Positions 1 through 11,118 of a stretch of 64,000 nt of DNA are shown one piece after another. The stretch is from Hyaloperonospora brassicae (lineage: Eukaryota > Oomycota > Peronosporomycetes > Peronosporales > Peronosporaceae). Each line of letters opens with the position of its first letter. The stretch's first letter is position 1. The position numbers and the translations under genes are program-made. The stretch covers positions 248,001 to 312,000 of the forward strand of contig CANTFL010001296.1 in NCBI GenBank assembly GCA_947650285.1, read 5' to 3'. The notes under the pieces were generated by a model, which saw nothing but the letters and a program-made list of their open reading frames with translations, made no database searches and was not told the origin of the DNA.

Positions 1-540
1 GCGCCGCGTAAGTTGGACTAGCCATCGGTTGCTGAATCCGTATCAGGAGGTCAAGCTGAGCCTCCATCCGGGCTTGGCCCAACTCCAATGCCTGGACACG
101 GGCTTGGCCCAACTCCAACACCTCAACACGGGCTCGCATCGCGTCAAACGCACTCTGGGTATTACCCAATGTCTCACGGAGACCACTTAACTCGAATAGC
201 ACCTTCTCATTCTTCTCCCTCGGTACACCGACCACCACCGGCGCTGCTCGATGAGAAAGGGAATCACCAGTTCCATGTAGAGAAACTTCTAAAACGACGT
301 CGTCGTCAGGGCCAATACCAGTATCTGGTGAAGTGGCGAGGGTACCCGGAGTCGGAGAACTCATGAAAGTATGATATTTCCCTTCGGCAGGATTGCCCAT
401 ACGCCGCGAATGTTTTTTTAAAATCGTGGCACGGATCATCTCTCGACCAAAAACGCTTCTCACCAATAGTGGTGGGCCGTATCGGGTTCCACCTTACCGA
501 AGAATCGGAACCCGCGGCTACCGGCGTAGCTGAAGCATAG
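1..540 (+). pseudogene. Pol C-terminus with chromodomain, element 0
   Basis: This reading frame is the end of Pol: a proline- and glycine-rich linker with a short tandem repeat (GLGPTP / GHGLGPTP), then a chromodomain core (FHVEKLLKRR...YLVKWRGYPESENS) at about 255-365. The chromodomain is cut by TGA at 364, where a Trp is expected in the usual ENSWE motif. The frame then stays open to TAG at 538. Chromodomains at the integrase C-terminus direct chromovirus insertion to histone-marked chromatin. The same TGA occurs in elements 1 and 2, so the break predates their separation. Confidence 0.75.
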
Positions 541-1231
541 TGTGTTTGATTACGCAATTGGCATCTAGCCTTTACCTTGGCTTTTTCGGAGTATCGCTTT
601 CGTTCCAAACGAACATCGTCTACACCAGCACTTGCTATCAGATCTGGCATTATGCTGAAGTCTCGCTTGCGGTGCCCCCACGAATGAATCAATTGTCCTC
701 CTCTTCAGGTAAATCACCGACGAACAAGAATATAGACTCGACCTTAACCGGTCAAATCGATATACCACGAGCTAGGCTCTCAAGATGTGCCTTGTACTGA
801 CTTTTTGTGGTCAAAAATGGTTCGAGATACCTCTCATGTAGAACCAGGCGGAAGGCCGATGTATTATGGCGACGTATCCTCTGGCGAAATGACCCATGTT
901 GAAAGGCTACGGCCTTCCGTTTGACGGAAACGTTATTATACGCCAGGTGCTGAGGACACATAGCCGATCCGGTTTTGGATGACCCTCTTTATCTGAGCGC
1001 GATGAAAATCACTCTTCTCACACTAAAGAATTAGCTCTTGTTGCTCGTCGAGCAGGTTGGTGATGATGTGCAAACCGGTATCGGTTGCATGTTGCTGCGC
1101 CATTGGCGCGTGGTTCTACCACGTTCGACGAACATATTTGGTGCTGTGAGAGGTCGAACCTCAGGTACAAGGAAGGGGGTGGAAATTGTCCCGTCATCTC
1201 CATGGACATTGCTATCGAGAACATCGTCCAC
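306..1231 (-). pseudogene. Antisense ORF remnants in the 3' tail of element 0
   Basis: The minus strand carries three open blocks in different frames: 1231-1031, 961-752 and 692-306. Block two includes RYLEPFLTTKSQYK and block three includes ASAGVDDVRLERK. Both match antisense blocks in elements 1 and 2 (RYLQPYLTTQSQYK, ASADVADVRLEEK), although the DNA has diverged. Many differences are silent in the antisense frame, and one is a whole-codon indel. Only the part below 540 overlaps Pol. I do not recognise the protein. The shifts between blocks show this copy is dead. Confidence 0.5.
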
Positions 1232-1400
1232 ACCCTCATTAAAATGAGGTTTGAGGAAACTTTTCCAAGCCTAGTTAGGTGGCGATGCTATCATGTTTCG
1301 TGTTTTATCAAATTGTTAGGCTTATGCGTACACACACCGACATTTCTTGGGAAAGAATTCAATTGACGTTTCGTGGTAACATCAGTCTGGTGAATGAGGG

Positions 1401-1887
1401 TGTAGCGGTGTTACACAACAGGTGTGGGTGTAACGGGTTACATACCATGTGTGGTAATAAAAGATGGAGTCCCATTGAAATGATATTCGAACACCATATC
1501 AATTGTCGAGGTCTAACGTGTTTCATCCACGGAATCACGAGATCTTTTAAAAGTTATTAATTAGAACAGTAGTAACTATCATAAGTACGTTGTTCTGAGG
1601 TGTTTTTAGGTTAAAAGAAGAAATAAAGTTTAGTTCCCATTTTGATCCGATAGACACGTGGCTCTTTGAGGCGTCTTGTGATCGTCGATGAGATAGAAAC
1701 GCCTTGTTAAGGCATCTACTCCTTGTGCACTCTGTGCGTTTGATTTTTTGAATCGTTAGATCCCCTGGAACAGGGGCCGTAAGCTCTCTGAGCTTGTTGA
1801 CTGTCTGAGTAGGGTTTGTAGAACTTAACTCGATCGTTGAGCGTGAAAGTCCTTCTCTGACTTAAGGAGATGTATAGCTCCGCCACA
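1401..1887 (+). repeat. 3' LTR of element 0 (subtype I)
   Basis: It starts TGTAGCGGTG after a purine-rich tract and ends CGCCACA. The first 180 bases match the reverse complement of the LTR at 9903-10442 almost base for base and differ from the LTRs at 2713-3246 and 23679-24162, so it is the same subtype as the 5' LTR of element 1. Confidence 0.8.
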
Positions 1888-2712
1888 TCGTAATACCCGC
1901 AAGAAAAGCTGGTCGTACACCTCATGCCATCCGTGCAAGTAAAATTGCATCGACCGCAACACTTTGTGCGTTTTGTGAGCACCAGTTTCGGTTGTACCGG
2001 TTGTCGAAGGGGCGCCTCAGCATGCAAGCGGGAACCTAAGAGTACGTCCAGACGAATAGTAAAGCACAACCAGACAATTAGTATTGTGCTATGAGGAGAT
2101 TGCTAGTGCGCGATAAGACGATTAGTAATGCGCGTCTAGACGATTAGTATTGCGCGACGTGGCGGTTAGTAATACGCGATAAGACGATTAGTGACGCGCT
2201 GTTAATATTGCATAGTCAATGGCTCTGGTAGGCTTAGACAAGCACGTGAGATTGCAAACCAAGGGCCTGCATATATTCTCTTAGCATTTTGCTCCATACC
2301 AACAAGCACCTGGTGAACAACGCTTGCAACAGTAACGCTTTCCCCCTCAAAGTCCTTCACCCACACTTCCTTTGCGCCAATCTTCATAGTATTCTACGTT
2401 CGAAGGAGTGTTGACCTAGAATCAGTGCCCTGACCGAAAGACTCTCCAGTGAAGTCATCTCTCGTTGTCAATATCACTTGCTCGTGTAATCGGCAATCGA
2501 CTTCACTCGTATCAGTTTCTGCAACAACTCGAGTGATACATCCGCGATGTAGATTTGTTTGCAGAGCGATGACATGGATGAATGCTGCTAGTCTTGGCCT
2601 TCCGATCAAAAAGCTATATCAGCGTTTGCTGCGTTGTCGCAGTAGCTGTCGTTGAAGAGCTTGCAAGCTGATCGATACGCCCGTCTCGTGGCACAATCAT
2701 AGACGTGGACGC
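1888..2712 (-). repeat. Unit C, inverted third copy (between elements 0 and 1)
   Basis: This is the reverse complement of 12584-13375 in segment A and also matches 38288-39070 in A'. It contains a 61-codon open stretch beginning MKIGAKEVWVKDFEG (complement 2202-2387) that is unchanged in all three copies, and a series of short near-repeats around GCGCG and GATTAGTA at 2080-2210. No protein family is recognised. The unit is bounded exactly by TCGTA after the element 0 LTR and GACGC before the element 1 LTR. Confidence 0.75.
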
Positions 2713-3246
2713 TGTAGCGGAGCTTCACAGCTCCTTAAGTCAGAGAAGGACTTTAACGCTCAATGAGCAACTTCAGGTTCAGAGAATTCGACTCAAAGAG
2801 TCAACAGCTTAGAGAGCTAAGGTTTGGTTCAAAGAAATCGACTCAAAGAGTCAACAAGCTCAGAGAGCTTACGGTCCCTGTTTCTGGGGGACCTAACGAT
2901 TCAAAAAATCAAACGCACAGAGTGCACAAGGAGTAGATGCCTTAACAAGGCGTTTCTATCTCCTCGACGATCACAAGACGCCTTAAAGAGCCATGTGTCT
3001 ATCGGACCAAAATGGACACTAAACTTTATTTCTTCTTTTAACCTAAAAGAACACCTTAGACCAACGTAATTAACCTACTCGCTAATGTCCTAAATTCACT
3101 CTCTCAATAGATCTCGTAATCAATGGTTGACAGACATCAGTCTTCAACAATTGATACTGTGTTCTAATATCACTTTAAAAGGGGATCTGATCCCTTGTGT
3201 GCACCACACCTATTGTCGACTACCAGTCGATGTGTGCCCCGTTACA
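2713..3246 (-). repeat. 3' LTR of element 1 (subtype II)
   Basis: On the plus strand it runs from TGTAGCGGAG to CCCCGTTACA, followed inward by a pyrimidine-rich tract (the purine tract on the element's strand). Its U3 end matches the 3' LTR of element 2 and not the 5' LTR of the same element. Confidence 0.8.
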
Positions 3247-3352
3247 CCCTCCTACACCAGACTGACGTTACCACAAAACGTCAATCGAATTTTTTTCCGA
3301 AGAGGACGGTGTGTGTGCACTTCAACCATCACGGTTGGCAAAATGCAAAACA

Positions 3353-4833
3353 ACATGGCATCGCCACCCCATGAGTGCTCGACTCTCTCTTCCTACCTCG
3401 GCATCGATGTGGAGGTGAATTATAGTAGCGATACCGATATTCTTGGTGAATAGAGGACAATGTCCGACTCACCAGTGCAAGAGGCACCGCCTCATACTGC
3501 ACCAAATCCATTTGACGAGCGTGGCAAAGCCAACGCGCCATCGGCGCCGAATTAAACACCCATCGTGAGCGATGCCATCGTCACCAATCCGCTCGATGAG
3601 CAACAACAGTTGGCTTTCCAACGAGAGGAGAGCGCCAAGCGCTGTATGCATCTTGCTGCAACTCTTGAGGGTCGTCGTGGCTATCTGTTCACCCGTTCGG
3701 TGTAGAAGAGCGTATACGCCAAACGACAGGTCGTTCTTTGGCAACGTGGGCCATTGGCGCTAAGCCAACATCTTCTGATGAGGTGGCGAGTCGACAGGTA
3801 CTTCGCGAGAGGTACCTGCAACCTTACTTGACGACTCAGAGTCAATACAAATGTGACTTGACACGCACACACGGGGTGCACCGGTTCCACCGATGAAGGG
3901 TATACCCATCCTCCTATTTGCAGGCGAATCTCAGGAGGAAGAAGACAACGCTGTTGTTCGCTGGGTGCATCAGAAATGACACCTCAGCAGCGTGTTATCT
4001 CTCAGAGCAAGTGCCGATGTGGCAGATGTTCGTTTAGAAGAAAAGCTTCGGTATGATTACACCAAGCTTAAGGCCAGAGACCAATTTCAAACTCGCACAC
4101 GAAATGCTCCGGCTGTGCCGGCTGATGTATGTGTTGGTCAAGCGGTGCCCAACTACCCCCTTCCTCCACCACTATTGGTGAGAAGCGTTTTTGGTCGCTA
4201 AATGACCCTTGCCACGATGTTAAAAAACATTCGCGGCGTATGGGCAATCCTGCCGAAGGGAAATATCATACTTTCATGAGTTCTCCGACTCCGGGTACCC
4301 TCGCCACTTCACCAGATACTGGTATTGGCCCTGACGACGACGTCGTTTTAGAAGTTTCTCTACATGGAACTGGTGATTCCCTTTCTCATCGAGCAGCGCC
4401 GGTGGTGGTCGGTGTACCGAGGGAGAAGAATGAGAAGGTGCTATTCGAGTTAAGTGGTCTCCGTGAGACATTGGGTAATACCCAGAGTGCGTTTGACGCG
4501 ATGCGAGCCCGTGTTGAGGTGTTGGAGTTGGGCCAAGCCCGTGTCCAGGCATTGGAGTTGGGCCAAGCCCGGATGGAGGCTCAGCTTGACCTCCTGATAC
4601 GGATTCAGCAACCGATGGCTAGTCCAACTTACGCGGCGCAAGCACCTCCGAGTTCACGTGGGACGGATCCCGATACAACAAAAGCAATCCATCTTAGAAC
4701 ACAGGGGTGTGCTTTGTTTGCGCGGAAGGTTGAGCGTATACGCAAGTTCCTTCTTGGACACGACCGTGAATGGTCCAATGAAGCGCGGACGCAACTTTGT
4801 CTTGAATACAGCAGACACTACATTTGTAGGTAA
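3353..4833 (+). pseudogene. Antisense ORF remnants, element 1 (opposite to its Pol)
   Basis: The strand opposite to the retrotransposon genes carries coding-like blocks from near the 3' LTR into pol: an acidic N-terminal block with SSDTDILGE and TAPNPFDERG (3353-3555, broken by TAG), a Gln/Arg-rich block with NPLDEQQQLAFQREES, the RYLQPYLTTQSQYK block, the ASADVADVRLEEK block (3992-4201) and a 234-codon frame (4129-4833) with Leu/Glu heptads (LELGQAR repeated). The last block overlaps the sense linker and chromodomain, so its openness may be a side effect of the sense tandem repeat. No family is recognised. See the element 0 comparison for evidence of selection. Confidence 0.45.
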
Positions 4834-7800
4834 GTTTTTAGCATTGAGTAGAACTTGGTATCCGACCTCATAACGTTCAATACAACCTCTGCCTTTAGCA
4901 TCAGCTTGTTCCTTCTGCTTGTCTTGGCTATCAGCCAGTGCTTCACGCACATGTCGTAAGACATTCAATCGCGTTGCGAGAAACTCGCTTGCCTGATTTT
5001 GAACAGTATCAGGGCTATTATCAGCAATCCGATTCGCAACTCCTCCTCCAATAAGCCCTGAACCACGTAGTGGTAGCGTTAACGGAACGCGAGGGTGCGT
5101 GAGACCATTCACATAGAACGGTGTGCAGCCGGTGGAGGCATGCACTGCGTTATTCAACGCAACCTCAACGACAGGGAGCATCTAACTCCAACGCTTAGGC
5201 GTTTCAGCGCAAACACTGCGCAGGATGTCACCGATGATGCGATTCACTTGCTCGGTTTGACCATCGGTCTGCGGATGATCCGCTGTGAACATGTCCAATC
5301 GAGCACCTTGAAGATGGATTTCCAAAACTTCCCAGTGAAGCGAGGATCTCTATCAGAGAAAATTGTCAACGGCAAACCGTGTTGTCGAAACACTCGATCA
5401 GTAAACAGCGTCGCTGTACCTTCACCATCAATGGTATCCGGCACCGCCGCTAAATGAGCCATCTTGCTCAAACGGTCAACAAAGACCGCAATACCCGTAT
5501 TGCCGTACGAATCTTTCGGTAAACCGAACAGGAAATCCATGCTGATGGAGCTCCTAACACCCCTTGAGTACAGGCAAACTATCCATCGGCGCGGCCGCGT
5601 GAGGTGAGGGTTTCACCCGTTGACACGTGTCACACGTACGCACAAATGTGCTTACCCATTTGTATAGTTTGGGCCACCAATAGAATTGGCTAACTGAGCC
5701 ATAGGTCTTCTCACGACCGAGATGACCGTTCACCGCAGTATCATGAGGCTCATAGAGGATCAGATACTGCAACTCCTTATCATTGTGAGAACGATACGAG
5801 GAACGTCCTCAGCGTCTGTGCTATAGCACAACAGGCCTTGATCGATGGAATATCGAAGTAGCCTCGCACGTATACGTGCCGACAATTCTATGTCTGAGGC
5901 CTTGAGCTTGTCTCCTCCAACAGCACGTAGCAGAGCTACACAATGTTCATCCTTGGTATATGCCGTACGAATGAGGTCAGTGACCGACGACGACAGAGTC
6001 GTAACATGAGCAAGCTCATAGTCAGGCCTGCGTGACAACGTATCAGCCAAAGCATTCTGCTTGCCTGGCTTATACTTCACTTCGAAGTTGTACTAGGCAA
6101 AGAAGGAAAGACAATGAGTCATTCTATGAGAGAGGTGAGGCGACTGGGTCGCATTGCGTAGTGATGCATGATCTGTATAGATCACAAATGGCTTCTAGCC
6201 AAGAAGATGAACTCTGAATTTGACGAGAGCATACTTCATTGCAAGTAGCTCTTTTTCATGAACAGAATAGCTCTATTCTGCAGCCTTCAGCTGCCGCGAC
6301 TCAAACGAAATGACGCGTTCCCGTCCATCAAACTCTGTCTGTAACAGAGCTCTGCCTATGGAAAAGTCGGATGCGTCACAGACGATACTGAAAGATCGAT
6401 CAGGATCAGGCAAAGCCAAGATTGACGCATGAAGGAGACTATCCTATACTGCTTCAAAAGCATCATGCTCGGTGCTAGTCCAGCAACATATCACGTCCTT
6501 TTTAAGAAGATTGGATAATGACCGAGCCATGTCTGCGTAATTCGCGCTGTACTTGTGTAAGTAATTGGCAAGGCCAAGCCACTTACGTAAGTCCTTTTGG
6601 TTCTTTGGAACCGGCCAATCAACTTTGGCTTTTACCTTATCGGGATCTGCTCTAAGGCCTCACTTACCAATAAAGATCCCTAAAGAGGGAATCTCTTCTG
6701 CACCAAAGACGCATTTAGACACGTTGGCGTACAACTTATTCGTGCGCATGCACTCGAGCACCGCTCTTAAATGGTCAATGTGATTGTCCACATCCGACCG
6801 ACCGTTCATAGCACGACTATGGACAAAGATGTCATCAAAGTACGTCTGTGCATATCCTCGGTGAGGTCTGAACAATTTTGTCACAAGACGATTGAATGTA
6901 GCCGGGTATTCGATAACCTTTGCGGCATCACAAGCCACTCCCAGAGCATACCGCTCGGAGTGCTGACCGCTGTCAGCGGAATATCGCTCTCTCGCATGAG
7001 CAGCTGGTAATGACCGTCGACTAAGTGGAGCGCACTGTACATTGTACATCCCACCATATCGTTCTGAAGAACATCCTTCCTCAAAATTGGTGTCTGAGCC
7101 GGGATGGTGGTCGCATTAAGCTTATTGTAAGCATGAACAATGCGCCACTTCCCATTGGGATTTTTGACACAGAAGGTCGGTGTGGAATGGAGAGATTTGC
7201 TCTCACGTACCATTACTGTCGCGTGCTTTGCACGAAAGAATTCTTCAATGACGTCACACTGTTCCTTCGGTAAAGGCCACTGCCGTGTTACGAAGTATTT
7301 AATGCTAGGAACCAAGTCAATTTCATGACGAAATCCTCTATCAGGGGGTAAGAAAGACGGTGGGTCGTGACACACCACGTCCTGAAACTTTTTTACCAAA
7401 GGATAGAACAGATCAAGAAGATCCTTAAGGATCGAAGATTTACTACGGGTATCCAATGCCACCTTTGTGTCCTTAAGGACAGACTCGTCCAATAACGAGG
7501 ATGAGTTCAACTCTATATCCGATCGAATGACCACTAACTCGGATGACTCTCCGGCCTGCAAGACTTGGCTAAATTCGCCGTCATACATTTCGTCTAGGTC
7601 AAAGAGAGTATCCAAGAATGGAAGAGTCTCAAGACTAATATTGTCATCAATCTTGCCAGTCAACCAATTGACAAGTGTATATAGTGTATTGTTACGATTA
7701 TCACTTCTTGACTTCTTAGATGTTGGGCGCTTAACCGTTGTCACCCTACGCTGAGATTGTTTCCTCAAAGAAATCTTACGCCTCCTAGAGGCCGGGACAG

Positions 7801-8650
7801 CAGGGTCCCTGAGGTTGCTAATTATCCCAACATGCTCTATACGAGAGATCATGTCTTGAGCGACATTAAGCGGAGTGTTACGTAACTTGAACACTTCACC
7901 CAGTGGATTTACACGTACCACTTCACGTTCGTTATGTGTTCCTTGCCCTGATTGCTTTGGCTTTTCGCCAACAGTATTATTACCGACATTCAGTGAGGTG
8001 CCATCGCGGCCGCCCTCACTCGGTGGAATTTTACGTGTCACTTCACTCACATCATAGGAGTTACATTCGTGATGACTCGGCCCTAGGCCAACCATGTCTG
8101 CAGCATGCAGTGACTCAGTATCACAACGAGTATCACTCAACGGAGTATAACTCTCTTCACACACGGTGAAAGAGCTCCGCTCAATATTCATGTCATTGAC
8201 ACTAGAGTTAATTAAATCTGACATACCGATGTCCAGCACATTGACATCTTTCGTCAATGGCACGCGCCAATAGGGCTTTTGTTGCTTAGCAAATGTGGGT
8301 TCATGACTCTCCAAAGCTTCGCTAGGAACATTGCGCGTGGCGCCTGAGGTCTTCGACCTATAATCAATCCATGGATCATGGCGTTTAAGCCAAGCCATAA
8401 CTAGGATGAGATCATATCTCGAATCTAAATCAAGGACAAGACAGAGTTTAATAATGTCAAAGTACAAAACCTTCATACCTAAGTTCAACGGAACTTTAGG
8501 CACCGTGACGCGACTACCAGTCGCTAAACGAAGGGTGATTGAATCACCCTCATGCGCTTTGAGCGCTTCAGCATATCGCTGACTTCCCTCAAGGGAACGA
8601 CGTCGAGCATAATTGCATGATGCTCCGGAGTCGATTAGAATCTACCACTG
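4200..8650 (-). pseudogene. Pol of element 1 (PR-RT-RNase H-IN-chromodomain)
   Basis: In order from the right: aspartic protease with IDSGAS near 8620-8640; RT from about 7400 to 6660 with the TYFDDIFVHS active site near 6830; RNase H with VCDASDFS around 6390; integrase zinc-binding His/Cys region at 5554-5772 (HGLGREK-like H...H and CDTC); integrase catalytic core at 5244-5540 (MDFLFG, FSDRDPRF) continuing with GQTEQVNR; C-terminal domain 4654-5181; chromodomain 4274-4552. A frameshift after MPQ splits RT at about 6890. Stops at IGK*GL, AV*DS, AAE*SY, FA*YNF, RWS*ML and ENS*K are identical to those in element 2. Confidence 0.85.
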
Positions 8651-8813
8651 CTTCTCAAAAACTTTAACTTTCGCCTCGGCAACTATGAAGCCAGGCTTTT
8701 ATCCATGGTCTGTGCTGGCGGGCACAGAGCTCAGTGAGGCTAAGCCCTGTTTCACTCTATCTCGTAGAGAAGTGACAGAACTCCGTTCTACCCCAGTAGG
8801 GCACCCGCACCTA

Positions 8814-9843
8814 CTAGGTGTTGACGTTTCCCCGTGCCATACCAGGTTTCTGGTTAGGGCTGAGGTTTCGACTCATAGAAATGTGGCGCTGTTTGCGCAA
8901 AGGACAATTGGGACGCAAGTGTTTAGTGCTTCCGCACATATAACAGCGACTCACTTCTTGTTGCTGCTCCGCAACATGAAGCTCAGCTTCACTTTCATCT
9001 TCAGCATGGCTGAGTTCCATCGGTTTAGGCTTACAGTAAGCCGAGGTGCTCGCAGAGGTTGCCCTCACGAAGCTTGGGTTGTAGCCATTCCAACCAAGTC
9101 TTGCCGACTTGAAGTTGTGCTCAGCATTTTGAGCGATGCTAACAGCTTCCTCAAAAGTAGAGGGATGGACCCGAAATACCTCGGTCCTGGCAACGCTATT
9201 ACGAAGACCTTCCATGCAGACAGTCACAAAGACTGTCTCGGGGAGAGTGTCAGACTGCAAAGCAGCCATAAGAGTTCTCAACTCTTGTACATAGTCCGTT
9301 AACTTATTATTACCATGACGCATAGATAAGAAGCGTGATCTCTCGCGACAAGCCTGGTTAGGCGGAGAGAAAACTAGCAAAAGGCCTAACTTGAGCGAAT
9401 CCCATGTGGGAAACGCCAAGTCTACCGACGCGCTACAAGTCAGAGCCCACTCTCTATATCTCCCATCGAGCTCGGAGATAGCCACCGATACCGCTGGTGC
9501 ATAATAGGGATAAGACCAGACCTCATGGCTATCTCAATCTCAGGGATTCAGAGGGTGAGGTTTTCCTGCTCCTTCCCATAGTATCGCTTAACGTCCATTC
9601 GAAGAGGAAGAGGCTCAGCCTCTTCATCTGGCATCGCCACGTAGCGTGTTGGCATAGTCGACGCTACCTAATTTTTGACCTGCCCTACACGGGCCATTTC
9701 ATAATGCACGAAGTCCTCGACTTGTGCATTGAGCACATCGGGACCATGTGTAGCTAGAAACTCCACATACTCAGGGCCTACGGCCGCGTCAGCTTATCAA
9801 GCGCGACCTTTTGGGCCTCAGAGAGGGGTGTGGATTGCTCCAT
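8814..9843 (-). pseudogene. Gag of element 1
   Basis: It starts at ATG 9843 (MEQSTPLSEAQK) near the 5' LTR, is interrupted by stops, and reopens as 223 codons at 9485-8814. That part contains the retrotransposon Gag capsid region ([23 protein letters not shown]) and one CCHC zinc knuckle ([14 protein letters not shown]) near the C-terminus. Gag forms the virus-like particle and binds the element RNA. The protease active site follows in a separate segment. Confidence 0.8.
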
Positions 9844-9902
9844 CCTCGCAGAGAATCAGTCGTAACGACTCAGGCGTAGTTTTACCAACAAGTGCTACCA
9901 AG

Positions 9903-10442
9903 TGTAGCGGAGCTACACAGCTCCTTAAGTCAGAGGAAGACTATAATGCTCAACGAGCAACTTCAGGTTCAGAGAACCCGACTCAAAGAGTCAACAGCTT
10001 AGAGAGCTAAGGCTTGGTTCAAAGAAATCGACTCAAAGAGTCAACAAGCTCAGAGAGCTTACGGTCTCTGTTCCAGGGGGTCTAACGATTCAAAAAATCA
10101 AACGCACAGAGTGCACAAGGAGTAGCTGCCTTAACAAGGCGTTTCTATCTCATCGACGATCACAAGACGCCTCAAAGAGCCACGTGTCTATCAGATCAAA
10201 ATGGACACTAAACTTTATTTCTTCTTTTAACCTAAAAAAACACCTCAGAACAACGTACTTATGATAGTTACTACTGTTCTAATTAATAACTTTTAAAAGA
10301 TCTCGTGATTCCGTGGATGAAACACGTTAGACCTCGACAATTGATATGGTGTTCGAATATCATTTCAATGGGACTCCATCTTTTATTACCACACATGGTA
10401 TGTAACCCGTTACACCCACACCTGTTATGTAACACCGTTACA
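9903..10442 (-). repeat. 5' LTR of element 1 (subtype I)
   Basis: On the plus strand it runs from TGTAGCGGAG to ACCGTTACA. The primer-binding site lies immediately inside. The U3 end is the subtype of the element 0 3' LTR. The five flanking bases are TACGT, which pair with TACGA (reverse complement of TCGTA) beside the element 0 LTR. Confidence 0.8.
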
Positions 10443-11118
10443 TACGTGGTGTACGATCGGTGCCTCTCGATTTAAACGTCGTCTGTGCACTTGCACAAGC
10501 CACAACAAAGGCCCGAAGATTAGACGCATTCTACTGCACAGTTTTCGTCCAGGCAGTTGAATAGGATTTCGGTCTGCCATTAACATACAGGCACGAAAAG
10601 ATTATGAAGGCTCGCAGTGCACTTGGGTGCGACATTCCGGGGGCAGGTCTTATTTGCACACATTCGTCGGACTAAAGCAAACGACAGCCAGATTATGTGC
10701 AGCAGCATGGCGTAGAATGAGCAAGTGATGCATCCGCAGGGTCCAGGCAACAACGCATTTAGCTAACTGAAACAGGTCGCGACGCTTGAGCAAAATCTCA
10801 GCCTATGGGCTATCCTCATCTGAGCGTAGAGATGACCATTGTGCCAGCTTCCTGATAAAAATGGCGGAAAACAACAGCGAAATAGATGTTTGTACATAGT
10901 CTTTCGCCTAAGGCTAGCAAGAGGACCGCGCGTAAGGCCTAATGTAAAGATCCTATCGGACCCGATCGTTCGGTCCTGCATGCTATTTCGTCCACTTGTT
11001 AATGACGTGTCTGTTTGCCTTGCCCATTGCAGACGGGACACTCCCTTTGCAACTCCAAGTACCACTCTCCGCGTATAGGCGCGTGCATGGTGCATTTGCT
11101 TGAACGTTCGTGCGTCTC
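10443..11118 (+). repeat. Unit B, extra copy
   Basis: This stretch is nearly identical to 13376-14058 in segment A and, inverted, to 37620-38290 in A'. It holds only short degenerate reading frames; the minus strand reads fragments such as MQDRTIGSDRIFTLG and GEWYLELQREC in the copies. In segment A unit B directly follows unit C, so this copy shows where the retrotransposon split the C-B pair. Confidence 0.75.

Larger units (their letters stand above)
1..1887 (+). mobile_element. Element 0: 3' end of a Ty3/gypsy chromovirus-like retrotransposon (cut by window edge)
   Basis: The first 480 bases or so are nearly identical to the end of pol in elements 1 and 2 (compare 22286-22760). Next come the pol stop near 540, a non-coding 3' tail, a purine-rich tract just before 1401, and a 3' LTR at 1401-1887. 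The tail and LTR are of a different subtype from the 3' ends of elements 1 and 2. The five bases after the LTR are TCGTA. The partner of this 3' LTR appears to be the 5' LTR of element 1 (9903-10442), not a sequence left of the window; see the inversion finding. Confidence 0.85.
2713..10442 (-). mobile_element. Element 1: full-length Ty3/gypsy chromovirus-like retrotransposon, defective
   Basis: The 7.7-kb element has LTRs at both ends, a primer-binding site next to the 5' LTR (reverse complement of TGGTAGCACTTG, starting two bases inside), Gag, then Pol in the order protease-RT-RNase H-integrase-chromodomain, which defines Ty3/gypsy. Flanks are GACGC on the left and TACGT on the right, so it lacks a matching target-site duplication. 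The two LTRs are of different subtypes. Both facts fit a recombinant element. Pol has several stops and frameshifts. Confidence 0.9.

Noticed and set aside
2080..2210. CRISPR array
   Set aside because: The repeats are imperfect, spacers are not of constant length, and the genome is eukaryotic.
4129..4833. Coiled-coil antisense frame as independent evidence for an antisense gene
   Set aside because: Its Leu/Glu heptads come from the complement of a short tandem repeat in the Pol linker. The evidence for selection was therefore taken only from blocks outside pol.
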